Positions 56,462 through 64,000 of a DNA stretch of 64,000 nt are shown in pieces. The number at the start of each line of letters is the position of its first letter. Within the stretch, counting starts at the first letter, position 1. The position numbers and the translations under genes are program-made. The stretch comes from Bog-756 sp963701325 (GTDB lineage: Bacteria; Actinomycetota; Acidimicrobiia; Acidimicrobiales; RAAP-2). The stretch is taken from the NCBI GenBank assembly GCA_963701325.1, contig OY969604.1, forward strand, positions 2,170,001 through 2,234,000, in the 5' to 3' direction. The notes beneath the pieces were generated by a model. That model searched no databases. It saw nothing but the letters and a program-made list of their open reading frames with translations, and had not been told where the DNA came from.

Positions 56462-56533
56462 GACCCCGGATTCCCTCATGCGCCCGGCCACTCCCTGTGA
56501 CAACGGGAGTCACACGCTTCGTGACGGTCGGGC

Positions 56534-57376
56534 TCAGTCCGCGTCGACCCAGCTGACTCCCAGGATCTCCGACCCGCCGTGGGACCCGATCACCGCTCCC
56601 AGCTCGCCGATGCGCAAGCTCGCCCGGGGGAAGCGGGGAGCGATCAGGTCGAGGAACTCCTCGAGGTCCGGCGCCCTGCCGTGCATGACCGCGACATGCT
56701 CGATGGCACCGGCTCCTGTCATTCGTTCGTAGAGCATCTGCATGGCGCGCCTGCGGGTGCGCGGCTTGCCCGCCTCCTGGACGACTCCGCCGGTGATGTC
56801 GACCACCGGCTTGATCGAAAGCATCGATCCCACCATCGCCCGCGCCCCACCGATCCGGCCCCCCTTCTTCAGGTTCTCGAGCGTGTTGAGTGTCGCCAGC
56901 ACATGGGTACGCGGGATCATGCCGCCGACCCGTTTCAACACCGTGTCGATGCCGGCTCGGTCGGCGGCTGCCCGGGCGGCCTCCAGTACGAGGGTGCCCA
57001 GACCGCTCGACACCGTCTTGGTGTCGATCACGTGGACCGGCACTTGTCCTTCACAGGAAGCGGCAGCCGTCGTCGCGGACTGCACGGTGTTGGACAGATC
57101 GCTCGAGAGGGTGAGACAGACCACCCCGTCGGCACCTGCATCGTGCGCACGTGCGAACGCCTGCTCGAAGGCGCCCGGCGACGGACAGGCGGTCTGGGGG
57201 AGCACCTCGGAGGCCGCCATCCTCCGGTAGAAGTCCTCGATGCTGAGGTCACGACCGTCGGTGAACTCCTCGTCCTCGAAGCGGATGGTCAGCGGCACGA
57301 TCTCGACGTCGAGCTGTTCGATCTCGCCCGCCGTGAGGTCGCAGGAACTGTCGGTCACGATATGGACTCCGGACAC
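56534..57376 (-). CDS. DegV family fatty-acid-binding protein
   Basis: The 281-residue cytoplasmic protein has the DegV/FakB fold: VHIVTDSSCDLTAGEIEQLD at the start, IVPLTIRFEDEEFTDGRDL, SEVLPQTACPSPGAFEQAF, DGVVCLTLSSDLSNTVQSA, then the second lobe (KGGRIGGARAMVGSMLSIKP). Relatives bind a fatty acid and present it to a fatty acid kinase (FakA). No kinase gene is in the window. GTG 57376 was chosen because AGGAG stands nine bases before it. It is divergent from the AIM24-like gene. Confidence 0.92.
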   Translation of the reverse strand: MSGVHIVTDSSCDLTAGEIEQLDVEIVPLTIRFEDEEFTDGRDLSIEDFYRRMAASEVLPQTACPSPGAFEQAFARAHDAGADGVVCLTLSSDLSNTVQSATTAAASCEGQVPVHVIDTKTVSSGLGTLVLEAARAAADRAGIDTVLKRVGGMIPRTHVLATLNTLENLKKGGRIGGARAMVGSMLSIKPVVDITGGVVQEAGKPRTRRRAMQMLYERMTGAGAIEHVAVMHGRAPDLEEFLDLIAPRFPRASLRIGELGAVIGSHGGSEILGVSWVDAD

Positions 57377-57560
57377 GGATTCGCTCTCCTCTCTGCGGCC
57401 GCCCACCCGGGGGCCGGACGAGACGAAAAGTCTGGCATCTCACCGCACAGCGGGCACCGCCTCCGACTGCGGGCTCGGGAGTCCGGACCCCGGCGGACCC
57501 CGCCTTGTACGTTTGGGGTCGCCTTCCGTTCGGGCCCACCGGCGGCGAGAGGAGCGACAG

Positions 57561-58364
57561 ATGTCCGATGCGCAGCCCCCTTCTCCCGACGACCCGTCGG
57601 CGGTCGATGCGGCCTCCGGCATCACCCACCGGGTCGTGGGCACGGTCATGCCGGTGCTCCAGGTCGACCTCCAACCGGGCCAGAGCGTGGTCTCGCCGGG
57701 TGGCGAAGTGTCGTGGATGTCCTCGTCGATCCAGATGTCGACGTCCACCGCGGGGGCAGGGTCCAAAGGGGTCCTCGGGGCACTGAAGCGGACGGTGGCC
57801 GGGGGTGGGCTGTTCCTCACCCGGTACGAGACCGCCGGTGGTCCAGGCACGGTGTCGTTCGCCGCCAAGTTGCCGGGCGAGATCCGACCGGTGGCCATCG
57901 CACCCGACCGGGAGTACCTCGTGCACCGTCACGGGTTCCTGGCCGCCACCGCCGACGTCAACATCTCCATCGGCTTCCAACAGAAGCTCGGCGCCGGGAT
58001 CTTCGGGGGGAGCGGATTCATCCTCCAGCGGGTGACCGGCCAGGGCACCGCGTGGATCGAGCTGTCCGGTGAGCTCGTCGAGTACCACCTGGCGGCCGGC
58101 GAGAACCTTCAGATCATTCCCGGCCATGTCGGTCTGTTCGACGCCGGCATGAGTTTCGAGATCAAGATGGTGAAGGGCATCAAGAACCTGCTGTTCGGAG
58201 CAGAGACACTCTTCCTCGCCTCGCTGACCGGTCCCGGCATGGTCTGGCTCCAGACCATGCCGATCTCGCAGCTGGCTCAGGCCATCTCGCCGTACCTGCC
58301 GCAGCACGACGACGAGAAGTCCGGAGGGGCCGGGGGCATCCTCGGGAACCTCCTCAACAATTGA
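57561..58364 (+). CDS. AIM24 family protein (TIGR00266-like)
   Basis: The 267-residue soluble protein with a double-psi/TRAP-like beta fold shows VDLQPGQSVVSPGGEVSWMS, GVLGALKRTVAGGGLFLTRY, LPGEIRPVAIAPDREYLVHR and AWIELSGELVEYHLAAGENL. The C-terminus is Gly-rich with a GNLLNN end. The family is named after a yeast mitochondrial protein, and bacterial function is unknown. ATG 57561 has a GAGAGGAG ribosome site. It is divergent from degV, with about 180 bases for both promoters. Confidence 0.88.
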   Translation: MSDAQPPSPDDPSAVDAASGITHRVVGTVMPVLQVDLQPGQSVVSPGGEVSWMSSSIQMSTSTAGAGSKGVLGALKRTVAGGGLFLTRYETAGGPGTVSFAAKLPGEIRPVAIAPDREYLVHRHGFLAATADVNISIGFQQKLGAGIFGGSGFILQRVTGQGTAWIELSGELVEYHLAAGENLQIIPGHVGLFDAGMSFEIKMVKGIKNLLFGAETLFLASLTGPGMVWLQTMPISQLAQAISPYLPQHDDEKSGGAGGILGNLLNN

Positions 58365-58416
58365 GCCTCCTCAACGATTGAGCTGACGCCGACAGCCGCC
58401 CAGAGAGGCAGCACCA

Positions 58417-59043
58417 CTAGGAACGGCTGGCGAGCACCGCCACGCCTTCGCCCGCGAGCTGAGCGTGCGCGGCCTTGCGCCCTCCCATCGCGAGGACCAG
58501 CGCGACCATCGGGCCGCTCACCTCGGGACCGTCCCCCCACGACCAGTCGGCGTCGGTGGACTGGAGGCGGACCCCGTCGATCCGTCGCTTGGCGCCGATC
58601 AGCAGGTTCGACTTCTTCCAGCTGTCCGCCACCCCCACCAGCGCTGCCTCAGGCACCTGGTGTTCCTGACCGAGCGGCCGCCGGATGTCCTCACCGTGGG
58701 CCACGATCTCGCCGAGCATCGCCATCACCGGCGCAGGTGGGTGGTTGGTGGTCGTGGTCCGGGCTCGGAGTCGGCGTACGAGTTCGTCTGGGCCAACGGT
58801 TCCGATTCGCCGTGCCGCACGGTCCGCGAACACGTTGAAGCGGAATCCGGCCTGGAACATCTCCTTGTAGAAATTGAGCGGCGTCTGCTCGGCGGCGGCC
58901 ACGACGTGCCCGGCGAGGTCCTGAACGGTCCATCTCTCGCACCACGACGCCGAGGCCCACTGCTCGCTCGAGAGTCCCTCCCAGGTGTCCGCCATCTGCG
59001 CGCGCTCGTGGTGGATGTACGTCCACGTCTCACCAGTGTTCAT
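58417..59043 (-). CDS. Maleylpyruvate isomerase/DinB-like, probably mycothiol-dependent enzyme
   Basis: The 208-residue four-helix-bundle protein of the TIGR03083/MDMPI-N group has TWTYIHHERAQMADTWEGLS, WCERWTVQDLAGHVVAAAEQ with a metal-ligand His, and IVAHGEDIRRPLGQ with the second His and acidic ligand. In actinobacteria these are often mycothiol-dependent transferases or isomerases. The substrate is unknown. The start is ATG 59043. It overlaps no neighbour and stands alone. Confidence 0.8.
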   Translation of the reverse strand: MNTGETWTYIHHERAQMADTWEGLSSEQWASASWCERWTVQDLAGHVVAAAEQTPLNFYKEMFQAGFRFNVFADRAARRIGTVGPDELVRRLRARTTTTNHPPAPVMAMLGEIVAHGEDIRRPLGQEHQVPEAALVGVADSWKKSNLLIGAKRRIDGVRLQSTDADWSWGDGPEVSGPMVALVLAMGGRKAAHAQLAGEGVAVLASRS

Positions 59044-59215
59044 GCAGACCCCCGCGTGGTTCGATGACTGTGCCACGCTACCCCGGTTCCGGTGGGTCGC
59101 TCAGAAGCAGCCGGGTCTGTGCGCGCGTGTTCGTCCGGGTCTACGCTGCGCTCGGGAGGGGTCCGAACCGAGGACGGAGTATGAGCCACGCGCACCGGTC
59201 GCCAGGGGAGGCCGG

Positions 59216-59872
59216 GTGATCGTCCTCGACCTCGTGCTCATCGGGTTGGCCATCACCCTCGAGCCGATCCCTCTGACCGCATTCATCCTCGTGCTCGCCT
59301 CCCGCGGAGGTGTCGTCAAGGGCGCGGCATTCATCTTCGGCTGGATCGCCTCGCTGGCCGTGGTGGTCGCCGCGACGCTCATCATCACCGGCAACAATCC
59401 GCCGGAACCGAGCACGGCGCCGTCGCTCGCGGCCCTCGCAGTCAAGTTGGTGATCGGGGTCGTGCTGGTGGGCATCGCCGCGCGGCGCCGCCAACGGATG
59501 AGCCTCCCGAAGAAGCCGAAGCAACCACCGAAGTGGCAGACGGGCATCGACCAGATGTCCCCATGGTTTGCCATGGCGCTCGGGCCGCTCGTCCAGCCGT
59601 GGGGCCTGGTGGCGGCCGGGGTGGCGGTCATCGTGGACGCAAAGCTGACCTCCGTGCAGAGCTCACTGGCGCTGGTCGGCTTCTGCCTACTGGCGAGCGG
59701 GACCTATCTGGCCACGGAGATCTACGCCGCGCTGCGGCCCGATCCGACCCAGGCCTTCCTGGACCGGACCCGGACGTGGATCGATACGCACACCGACCAG
59801 GTGATCATCGTGGTCTCGCTCGGGCTGGGGCTCTGGTTCATCGCCCAGAGCACCTACCTCCTGGTCACCTGA
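59216..59872 (+). CDS. GAP/Sap-family membrane protein
   Basis: The 218-residue protein has about six helices: VLDLVLIGLAITLEPIPLTA, GAAFIFGWIASLAVVVAATL, ALAVKLVIGVVLVGIAA, FAMALGPLVQPWGLVAAGVA, SSLALVGFCLLASGTYLATE and VIIVVSLGLGLWFIAQSTYL. The E-P-I-P at the first helix and the basic KKPKQPPKW loop match the mycobacterial Sap/GAP family, linked to export of envelope glycolipids. No lipid synthesis gene is nearby. GTG 59216 follows a GGGGAG site. Confidence 0.8.
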   Translation: MIVLDLVLIGLAITLEPIPLTAFILVLASRGGVVKGAAFIFGWIASLAVVVAATLIITGNNPPEPSTAPSLAALAVKLVIGVVLVGIAARRRQRMSLPKKPKQPPKWQTGIDQMSPWFAMALGPLVQPWGLVAAGVAVIVDAKLTSVQSSLALVGFCLLASGTYLATEIYAALRPDPTQAFLDRTRTWIDTHTDQVIIVVSLGLGLWFIAQSTYLLVT

Positions 59873-60026
59873 GACGACGGTGACCGGAAGGTTCAGAGGG
59901 CTGCATCGGTACCCTGGACCGGTGATCCCGTCCGAGCGATGCCCTGGTGACGGAACGACGGGTGTCAGGGTCGTGGCGCACCGGCCTTCGTCCGCGACGG
60001 GCGTCGGCTGACGAGTCGGGCATCCC

Positions 60027-61496
60027 GTGTTGCGTCTCGACACTCCGAGAGGGCGCTGGGTCGTGGTTGCGACCGTGCTCGGCTCGGGCATGGCCGCCAT
60101 CGACGCGACCGTGGTCGGGATCGCCCTTCCCACCATCGGCCGGCAGTTCCACGCGGCTGTCGGCACCCTCCAGTGGGTGGTCACCGGTTACACGCTCGCC
60201 ATGGCCGCGCTCCTCCTCCTCGGAGGCTCCCTCGGGGACCGCTACGGACGCCGCCTGATCTTCTGCATCGGTGCAACCTGGTTCGCCGTCGCCTCGGCCG
60301 CGTGCGCGCTCGCGCCAAACACCGACGTGCTCATCGCGACCCGGGTCCTGCAGGGGGTGGGCGCCGCCCTCCTCACCCCGGGCAGCCTGGCCATCCTGCA
60401 GGCGTCGTTCGAACAGGACGACCGTGGTCGGGCCATCGGGGCGTGGTCCGGGCTCGGTGGCGTGGCCACCGCAGCGGGGCCGCTCCTCGGCGGCTACCTC
60501 ATCAGTGCCGCGTCATGGCGCTGGATCTTCCTCATCAACGTCCCCGTCGGCGCCGTGGTCCTCTATCTGTCAGCTCGACATGTCCCCGAGTCACGGGACC
60601 CCACGGCGAATCAACCGGTCGATGTCGTCGGGGCGGTGCTGGCCACCCTCGCCCTTGCCGGGATCACCTTCGGCCTCATCGAAGGGCCCGCTCAGGGGTG
60701 GGGCGATCCGGCCGTGCTCGGCATGCTGGGCATCGGCATCGCAGCCTCGATCGGGTTCGTGTGGGCGGAGCGCGCCTCGTCGGCGCCCATGCTCCCGCTG
60801 GCGATCTTCCGTGCACGCCAGTTCACGGTGACCAACGTCGTCACCTTCATCGTCTACGCGGCCCTCGCCGGCGGTCTCTTCCTCCTCCCGGTCCAGCTCC
60901 AGGTGACCGGCGGCTACTCGCCCCTCGAATCCGGACTCGCTCTCCTTCCCCTGACCGTGGTCATGCTCCTGCTTTCAGCCCGTTCCGGCCGCCTGGCAAC
61001 CCGGATCGGTCCGCGACTGCAGATGAGCGTGGGTCCGGTGGTGGTGGGAGCCGGGCTCGTCCTCCTCGGCCGGCTCAGCACCGACACCTCCTATCTCACC
61101 GGCGTCCTTCCCGGGGTGCTCGTCTTCGCCTTCGGCCTCGCGATCACCGTCGCACCTCTGACCGCGACCGCCCTCGGAGCAGTGCCCGACGAGCATTCGG
61201 GCCTCGCGTCCGCTGTCAACAACTCGGTGGCGAGGATCGGCGGACTCATCGCAGTGTCGGTGCTCCCTGCGCTAGGCGGGATCTCCGGATCCGGGTATCT
61301 CGATCCCGCCATCCTGTCCGCCGGATTCCAGACCGCGGTCCGGATCGCGGGGGGCCTCTGCGTTGTCGGCGGGGCCGTCGCCGCCGTCGGCATCCGCAAC
61401 CCGGAGCGCTCCCCCACGGCAGGTCCCGGGGAGGAGCAGCCGGCCGCGTGCGCCTACTGCGCGCTCGACGCCGCGCCGCTGACCACCGAGGCCTGA
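60027..61496 (+). CDS. MFS drug exporter, DHA2 (14-helix) family
   Basis: The 489-residue proton-driven exporter starts WVVVATVLGSGMAAIDATVV and shows motif A GGSLGDRYGRRL, motif C-like GPLLGGYLISAASWRWIFL, LQGVGAALLTPGSLAIL, and fourteen hydrophobic helices. The tail contains a Cys pair (ACAYCALD). No regulator is adjacent. GTG 60027 begins GTGTTGCGTCTC. A TetR gene 4 kb upstream is not clearly linked. Confidence 0.93.
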   Translation: MLRLDTPRGRWVVVATVLGSGMAAIDATVVGIALPTIGRQFHAAVGTLQWVVTGYTLAMAALLLLGGSLGDRYGRRLIFCIGATWFAVASAACALAPNTDVLIATRVLQGVGAALLTPGSLAILQASFEQDDRGRAIGAWSGLGGVATAAGPLLGGYLISAASWRWIFLINVPVGAVVLYLSARHVPESRDPTANQPVDVVGAVLATLALAGITFGLIEGPAQGWGDPAVLGMLGIGIAASIGFVWAERASSAPMLPLAIFRARQFTVTNVVTFIVYAALAGGLFLLPVQLQVTGGYSPLESGLALLPLTVVMLLLSARSGRLATRIGPRLQMSVGPVVVGAGLVLLGRLSTDTSYLTGVLPGVLVFAFGLAITVAPLTATALGAVPDEHSGLASAVNNSVARIGGLIAVSVLPALGGISGSGYLDPAILSAGFQTAVRIAGGLCVVGGAVAAVGIRNPERSPTAGPGEEQPAACAYCALDAAPLTTEA

Positions 61497-61515
61497 TGCA
61501 TGCGAATGGGGTTCG

Positions 61516-61827
61516 CTATGTGGACTCGCCGATCCAGGCCAGGTATGGGGCCGCACCGCCGGCGATCTCGAAGGTGAGAACCTCCGGCGTCTCGTAGGGG
61601 TGCGCGTCGACGACTGCATCGACCACCGCTCCCGCCAGCTCGGCGCGGGTCTTGAGCAGGATCAGCCACTCGTCGGCGCGCGCGAGTGCGCCCTGCCAGC
61701 GGTAGTCGCTCACCATCGGGCCGAGCCGCTGGCCACAGGCCACCAGCCGCGACGCCAGCAGCGCTGCCACGATGGCGTCCGCCCGCACCGGATCGTCGAT
61801 GGTGAACTGGATCTGGACGAAGGTCAC
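61516..61827 (-). CDS. cutA: CutA1-like divalent ion tolerance protein
   Basis: The 103-residue trimeric ferredoxin-like-fold protein is FVQIQFTIDDPVRADAIVAA, LLASRLVACGQRLGPMVSDY, WQGALARADEWLILLKTRAE, HPYETPEVLTFEI and YLAWIGEST. It has the CutA length and the P-E-x-x-x-F pattern. CutA is linked to copper tolerance, but its molecular role is uncertain. GTG 61827 overlaps the stop of the DUF2510 gene (GTGA), so they are co-translated. Confidence 0.93.
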   Translation of the reverse strand: MTFVQIQFTIDDPVRADAIVAALLASRLVACGQRLGPMVSDYRWQGALARADEWLILLKTRAELAGAVVDAVVDAHPYETPEVLTFEIAGGAAPYLAWIGEST

Positions 61828-62165
61828 CGAGCCCGTTGGGCCGGCGGGGGGTCGGTGCCCGGCACCCCTGCATCGGCCACGTGCTCGGTCCACGCCGACC
61901 CCGACCAGTACCGCTGCTCGTGACGCACGAACGGGTCGGTGAACCACCCCGCCGCGGTCCCCGTCGCGGAGGTCGGCTCGACCACCGGTCCGGTCGCGCT
62001 GGGTGCGGCCGGCCGCACACCGGGTCCGGCGGTGAACGAGCGTCCGGGCGCGGGGAATCCGCCGGGACCCGGGGCGCCTCTGCGCCGCCGGGACGAGAAG
62101 TATCGGATCGCCACGCTCACGCCGAAGACCAGGATGACGAACAATCCTGATCGACCCTGGTACAT
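61824..62165 (-). CDS. Membrane-anchored DUF2510 protein
   Basis: The 113-residue protein has one N-terminal helix (SGLFVILVFGVSVAIRYFSS), a basic and Pro/Gly/Ala-rich middle, and a C-terminal DUF2510-like module (GWFTDPFVRHEQRYWSGSAW, then TEHV). This is the short W-x-x-D-P...R-Y-W-x-G-x-x-W-T-x-x-V pattern found in many actinobacterial membrane proteins. Function is unknown. It is cotranscribed with cutA. Confidence 0.8.
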   Translation of the reverse strand: MYQGRSGLFVILVFGVSVAIRYFSSRRRRGAPGPGGFPAPGRSFTAGPGVRPAAPSATGPVVEPTSATGTAAGWFTDPFVRHEQRYWSGSAWTEHVADAGVPGTDPPPAQRAR

Positions 62166-62377
62166 GCTCGCAGTGTAGGGCCGGCGCCCACAGGACGGTC
62201 ATCGCCGAGATGACCTGAGAGAGGAGCGAGGGACACGCCGCTCCTGCTCAACCGGACCGCCGCCGGACGGCAGGGTGACAATGCGGCGTATCCTGGACAA
62301 CCCCCAGCTAGCGGTCGGAATCGTCAGACCGCTACGGTGGCGCAACCAAACTGGACGGACGAGACGGAAGCAGGACG

Positions 62378-62776
62378 ATGGCCAAGCAGATCCCACTGGT
62401 CGACTACCTGGTGCTGGGTGACGCCCCGCACCTGGCGGCCCAGGAGTGCACCTCGTGCGGCGCGCGGTTCTTCGACCGGCGCAACGCCTGCGCGAGCTGC
62501 GGACTGACGGAGTTCCGCACGGTCGAGATACCGGACGAGGGCGAGGTCAAGGCGTTCACCATCGTCTCGTTCGCCGCCCCCGGGGTTCCCGTCCCCTACG
62601 TGGCGGCACTCGTCGACTGCGGAGGCACCAGCGTGCGTGCCAATCTGATCAACGTGACGCCGGACCCCGAGCACGTGACCCTCGGGATGCCGGTTCGCCT
62701 GGCCACCGCGGTCATCGGCACCGACGGCGAAGGAACAGAAGCGATCGGGTTCGGATACGAACCCCGAGGAGGGTGA
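62378..62776 (+). CDS. DUF35 Zn-ribbon/OB-fold protein (acyl-CoA partner)
   Basis: The 132-residue protein has a zinc ribbon (ECTSCGARFFDRRNACASCG, C-x2-C...C-x2-C) followed by an OB-fold (GEVKAFTIVSFAAPGVPVPY, VAALVDCGGTSVRANLINV). DUF35 proteins pair with thiolases or hydratases and may channel acyl-CoA. It lies two bases before the next start with a ribosome site inside its stop region, forming a conserved DUF35-thiolase operon. Confidence 0.92.
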   Translation: MAKQIPLVDYLVLGDAPHLAAQECTSCGARFFDRRNACASCGLTEFRTVEIPDEGEVKAFTIVSFAAPGVPVPYVAALVDCGGTSVRANLINVTPDPEHVTLGMPVRLATAVIGTDGEGTEAIGFGYEPRGG

Positions 62777-62778
62777 CC

Positions 62779-63981
62779 ATGGCATCCGACGACCTGTGGA
62801 TTCTCGGAATCCACATGACCAAGTTCGGCAAGCATCCCGACCAGGACCTGGTCGATCTGGCATCCGAGGCCGTGATCGGCGCGTTGGCCGACGGCGGGGT
62901 GACCATGCGCGACATCGGTGTCATCGGCGCAGGCAATCTGATGGCCGCCAACGCCGGCATCGGCCAGCAGCTCCAGAAGCAGCTCGGCCAGACCGGCATC
63001 CCGGTCTACAACGTGGCCAACGCTTGCGCGACCGGGGCGACTGCGCTTCGGGTGGCCTGCATGGCGGTCAAGGCGGGCGAGGCCGACATGGGGCTCGCCT
63101 TCGGCGTCGAGAAGCTCTCCGGGGCCGGCCTCCTCTCCGGTGGGACCCGCAAGGAGGACTCGGACACCTATGTCCCCTCCGGGCGGTACGGCGCGGTCGC
63201 ACCGATCGACGGACGGATCGGCACCGAGATCATGCCCGGGGTGTTCGCACAGATCGGCATGGAGTACGGCCACCGCTACGGCGGCACCAGCTTCGAGCTC
63301 TTCGCCCGGATCAGCGAGAAGAACCACGCCCACTCGACCCTCAACCCGCTGGCCGCGTACACGAAGCGGATGACCCTCGAGGAGATCATGGGCGACGTCA
63401 TGATCGCCTACCCCAACACCAGGCCGATGTGCTCGGCCAACTGCGACGGCGCGGCCGCCGCAGTCGTCGTGAGCGGGGCGAAGCTCCGGACCCTCTCCAA
63501 GGAGCAGCAGCGGCGGGCGGTCAAGATCTCCGCCTCGATCCTGACCACCGACCCGTGGGAGGAGGCCTGCCAGGTCCTGCCCGACGTCAACACCCTGACC
63601 CGGAACGCAGCGACCCAGGCCTATGAGCAGGCGGGGGTGGGACCCGCGGACCTCGACCTGGTCGAGTTGCATGACTGCTTCGCCACCGCAGAGTTGGTCC
63701 ACTACGACAACCTCATGCTCTGCGAACAGGGAGGAGCGGTCGACTTCTTCAATTCGGGGGCCACCTGGCGCGATGGCAAGACGCCGGTCAACGTCTCGGG
63801 CGGCCTCGAGTCGAAGGGACACCCGATCGCTGCCACCGGGATCGCCAACGTCTGGGAAGCCGCCACCCACCTCCGTGGTGAAGCGGGCGACCGTCAGATC
63901 CCCGGGGCCCGAGTCGCCCTCACCCATGTCATCGGACTGGGCTCGGCCTGCGGCGTGCACATCCTCGAAAAGGCGGCCTGA
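62779..63981 (+). CDS. Thiolase-family protein (SCP-x/lipid-transfer-like)
   Basis: The 400-residue thiolase-fold enzyme shows LWILGIHMTKFGKHPDQDLV, YNVANACATGATALRVACMA with the nucleophile Cys, ELHDCFATAELVHYD and GGLESKGHPIAATGIANVWE with catalytic His, and the second Cys in LGSACGVHIL. Proteins of this class cleave or condense 3-ketoacyl-CoA, including sterol side chains. With the upstream DUF35 protein it forms an operon typical of steroid or branched acyl-CoA degradation. ATG 62779 follows a GAGGAGGGTGACC ribosome site. The last 19 bases of the window after the stop hold nothing. Confidence 0.9.
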   Translation: MASDDLWILGIHMTKFGKHPDQDLVDLASEAVIGALADGGVTMRDIGVIGAGNLMAANAGIGQQLQKQLGQTGIPVYNVANACATGATALRVACMAVKAGEADMGLAFGVEKLSGAGLLSGGTRKEDSDTYVPSGRYGAVAPIDGRIGTEIMPGVFAQIGMEYGHRYGGTSFELFARISEKNHAHSTLNPLAAYTKRMTLEEIMGDVMIAYPNTRPMCSANCDGAAAAVVVSGAKLRTLSKEQQRRAVKISASILTTDPWEEACQVLPDVNTLTRNAATQAYEQAGVGPADLDLVELHDCFATAELVHYDNLMLCEQGGAVDFFNSGATWRDGKTPVNVSGGLESKGHPIAATGIANVWEAATHLRGEAGDRQIPGARVALTHVIGLGSACGVHILEKAA

Positions 63982-64000
63982 ACCGACGGGCGGTCAGCTC

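Overview
The window is high-GC chromosomal DNA (about 70% G+C by eye) from an actinobacterium. The gene set fits Acidimicrobiia or a close relative: HspR-controlled dnaK-grpE-dnaJ-hspR-clpB, clpS followed by a DUF2017 gene, a SenX3/RegX3-type pair, a mycobacterial-type bifunctional-looking dcd, GTG starts and very frequent GTGA/ATGA stop-start overlaps. The assignment is inferred from gene content alone.

Layout. 1-6.9 kb: the end of an amidase gene, then a compact four-gene type IV secretion (conjugation-like) operon on the minus strand with no relaxase gene. 6.9-9 kb: histidine kinase and response regulator. 9-15.6 kb: serS, an ABC exporter, the haem A branch (ctaB, ctaA, a thioredoxin-like protein), clpS and a DUF2017 gene. 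15.7-19.4 kb: tRNA-Glu, an OafA/SGNH acyltransferase, tRNA-Asp, tRNA-Phe and a His-rich PadR regulator. 19.4-32.5 kb: a purine/pyrimidine cluster, mostly minus strand (pyrE, purM, purF, purL, purQ, purS, purC, purB, purD, purA), interrupted by two plus-strand genes (a PHP phosphoesterase and a small basic protein). 32.6-39.3 kb: the heat-shock operon. 39.5-47.7 kb: a shortened pRiA4b-Orf3-like protein, gpmA, glnB-amtB, membrane proteins, a cyclic-nucleotide-binding protein, a large membrane Fe-S oxidoreductase and dcd. 47.8-55.6 kb: tRNA-Gly, a secreted protein with seven Cys-pair repeats, then an acyl-CoA/oxygenase catabolic patch (tandem-domain CoA-transferase, Rieske oxygenase, ferredoxin, enoyl-CoA hydratase) containing a TetR relic and a large inverted repeat. 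55.6-64 kb: TetR regulator, DegV, AIM24-like protein, mycothiol-type enzyme, GAP-family membrane protein, MFS exporter, CutA, and a DUF35-thiolase pair.

Six coding regions (coupling ATPase, ctaA, acyltransferase, purL, dnaK, small HTH gene) are each broken by a 1-2 base indel, several in G/C runs, while the protein continues intact in another frame. Because essential or near-essential genes are affected, residual sequencing errors are the simplest explanation. The broken genes are annotated across their breaks.

How it works together: the pur/pyr genes supply IMP, AMP and UMP precursors. The DnaK/ClpB machine and ClpS serve protein quality control. glnB-amtB handles ammonium, with a GlnR-like box upstream. 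ctaA/ctaB point to aerobic respiration with haem A oxidases. The items most worth following up are the relaxase-less four-gene secretion operon with a 10-bp-phased repeat array at its divergent promoter, the seven-repeat Cys-pair secreted protein, the GlnR-like box, and the unexplained inverted-repeat element near 55.1 kb.
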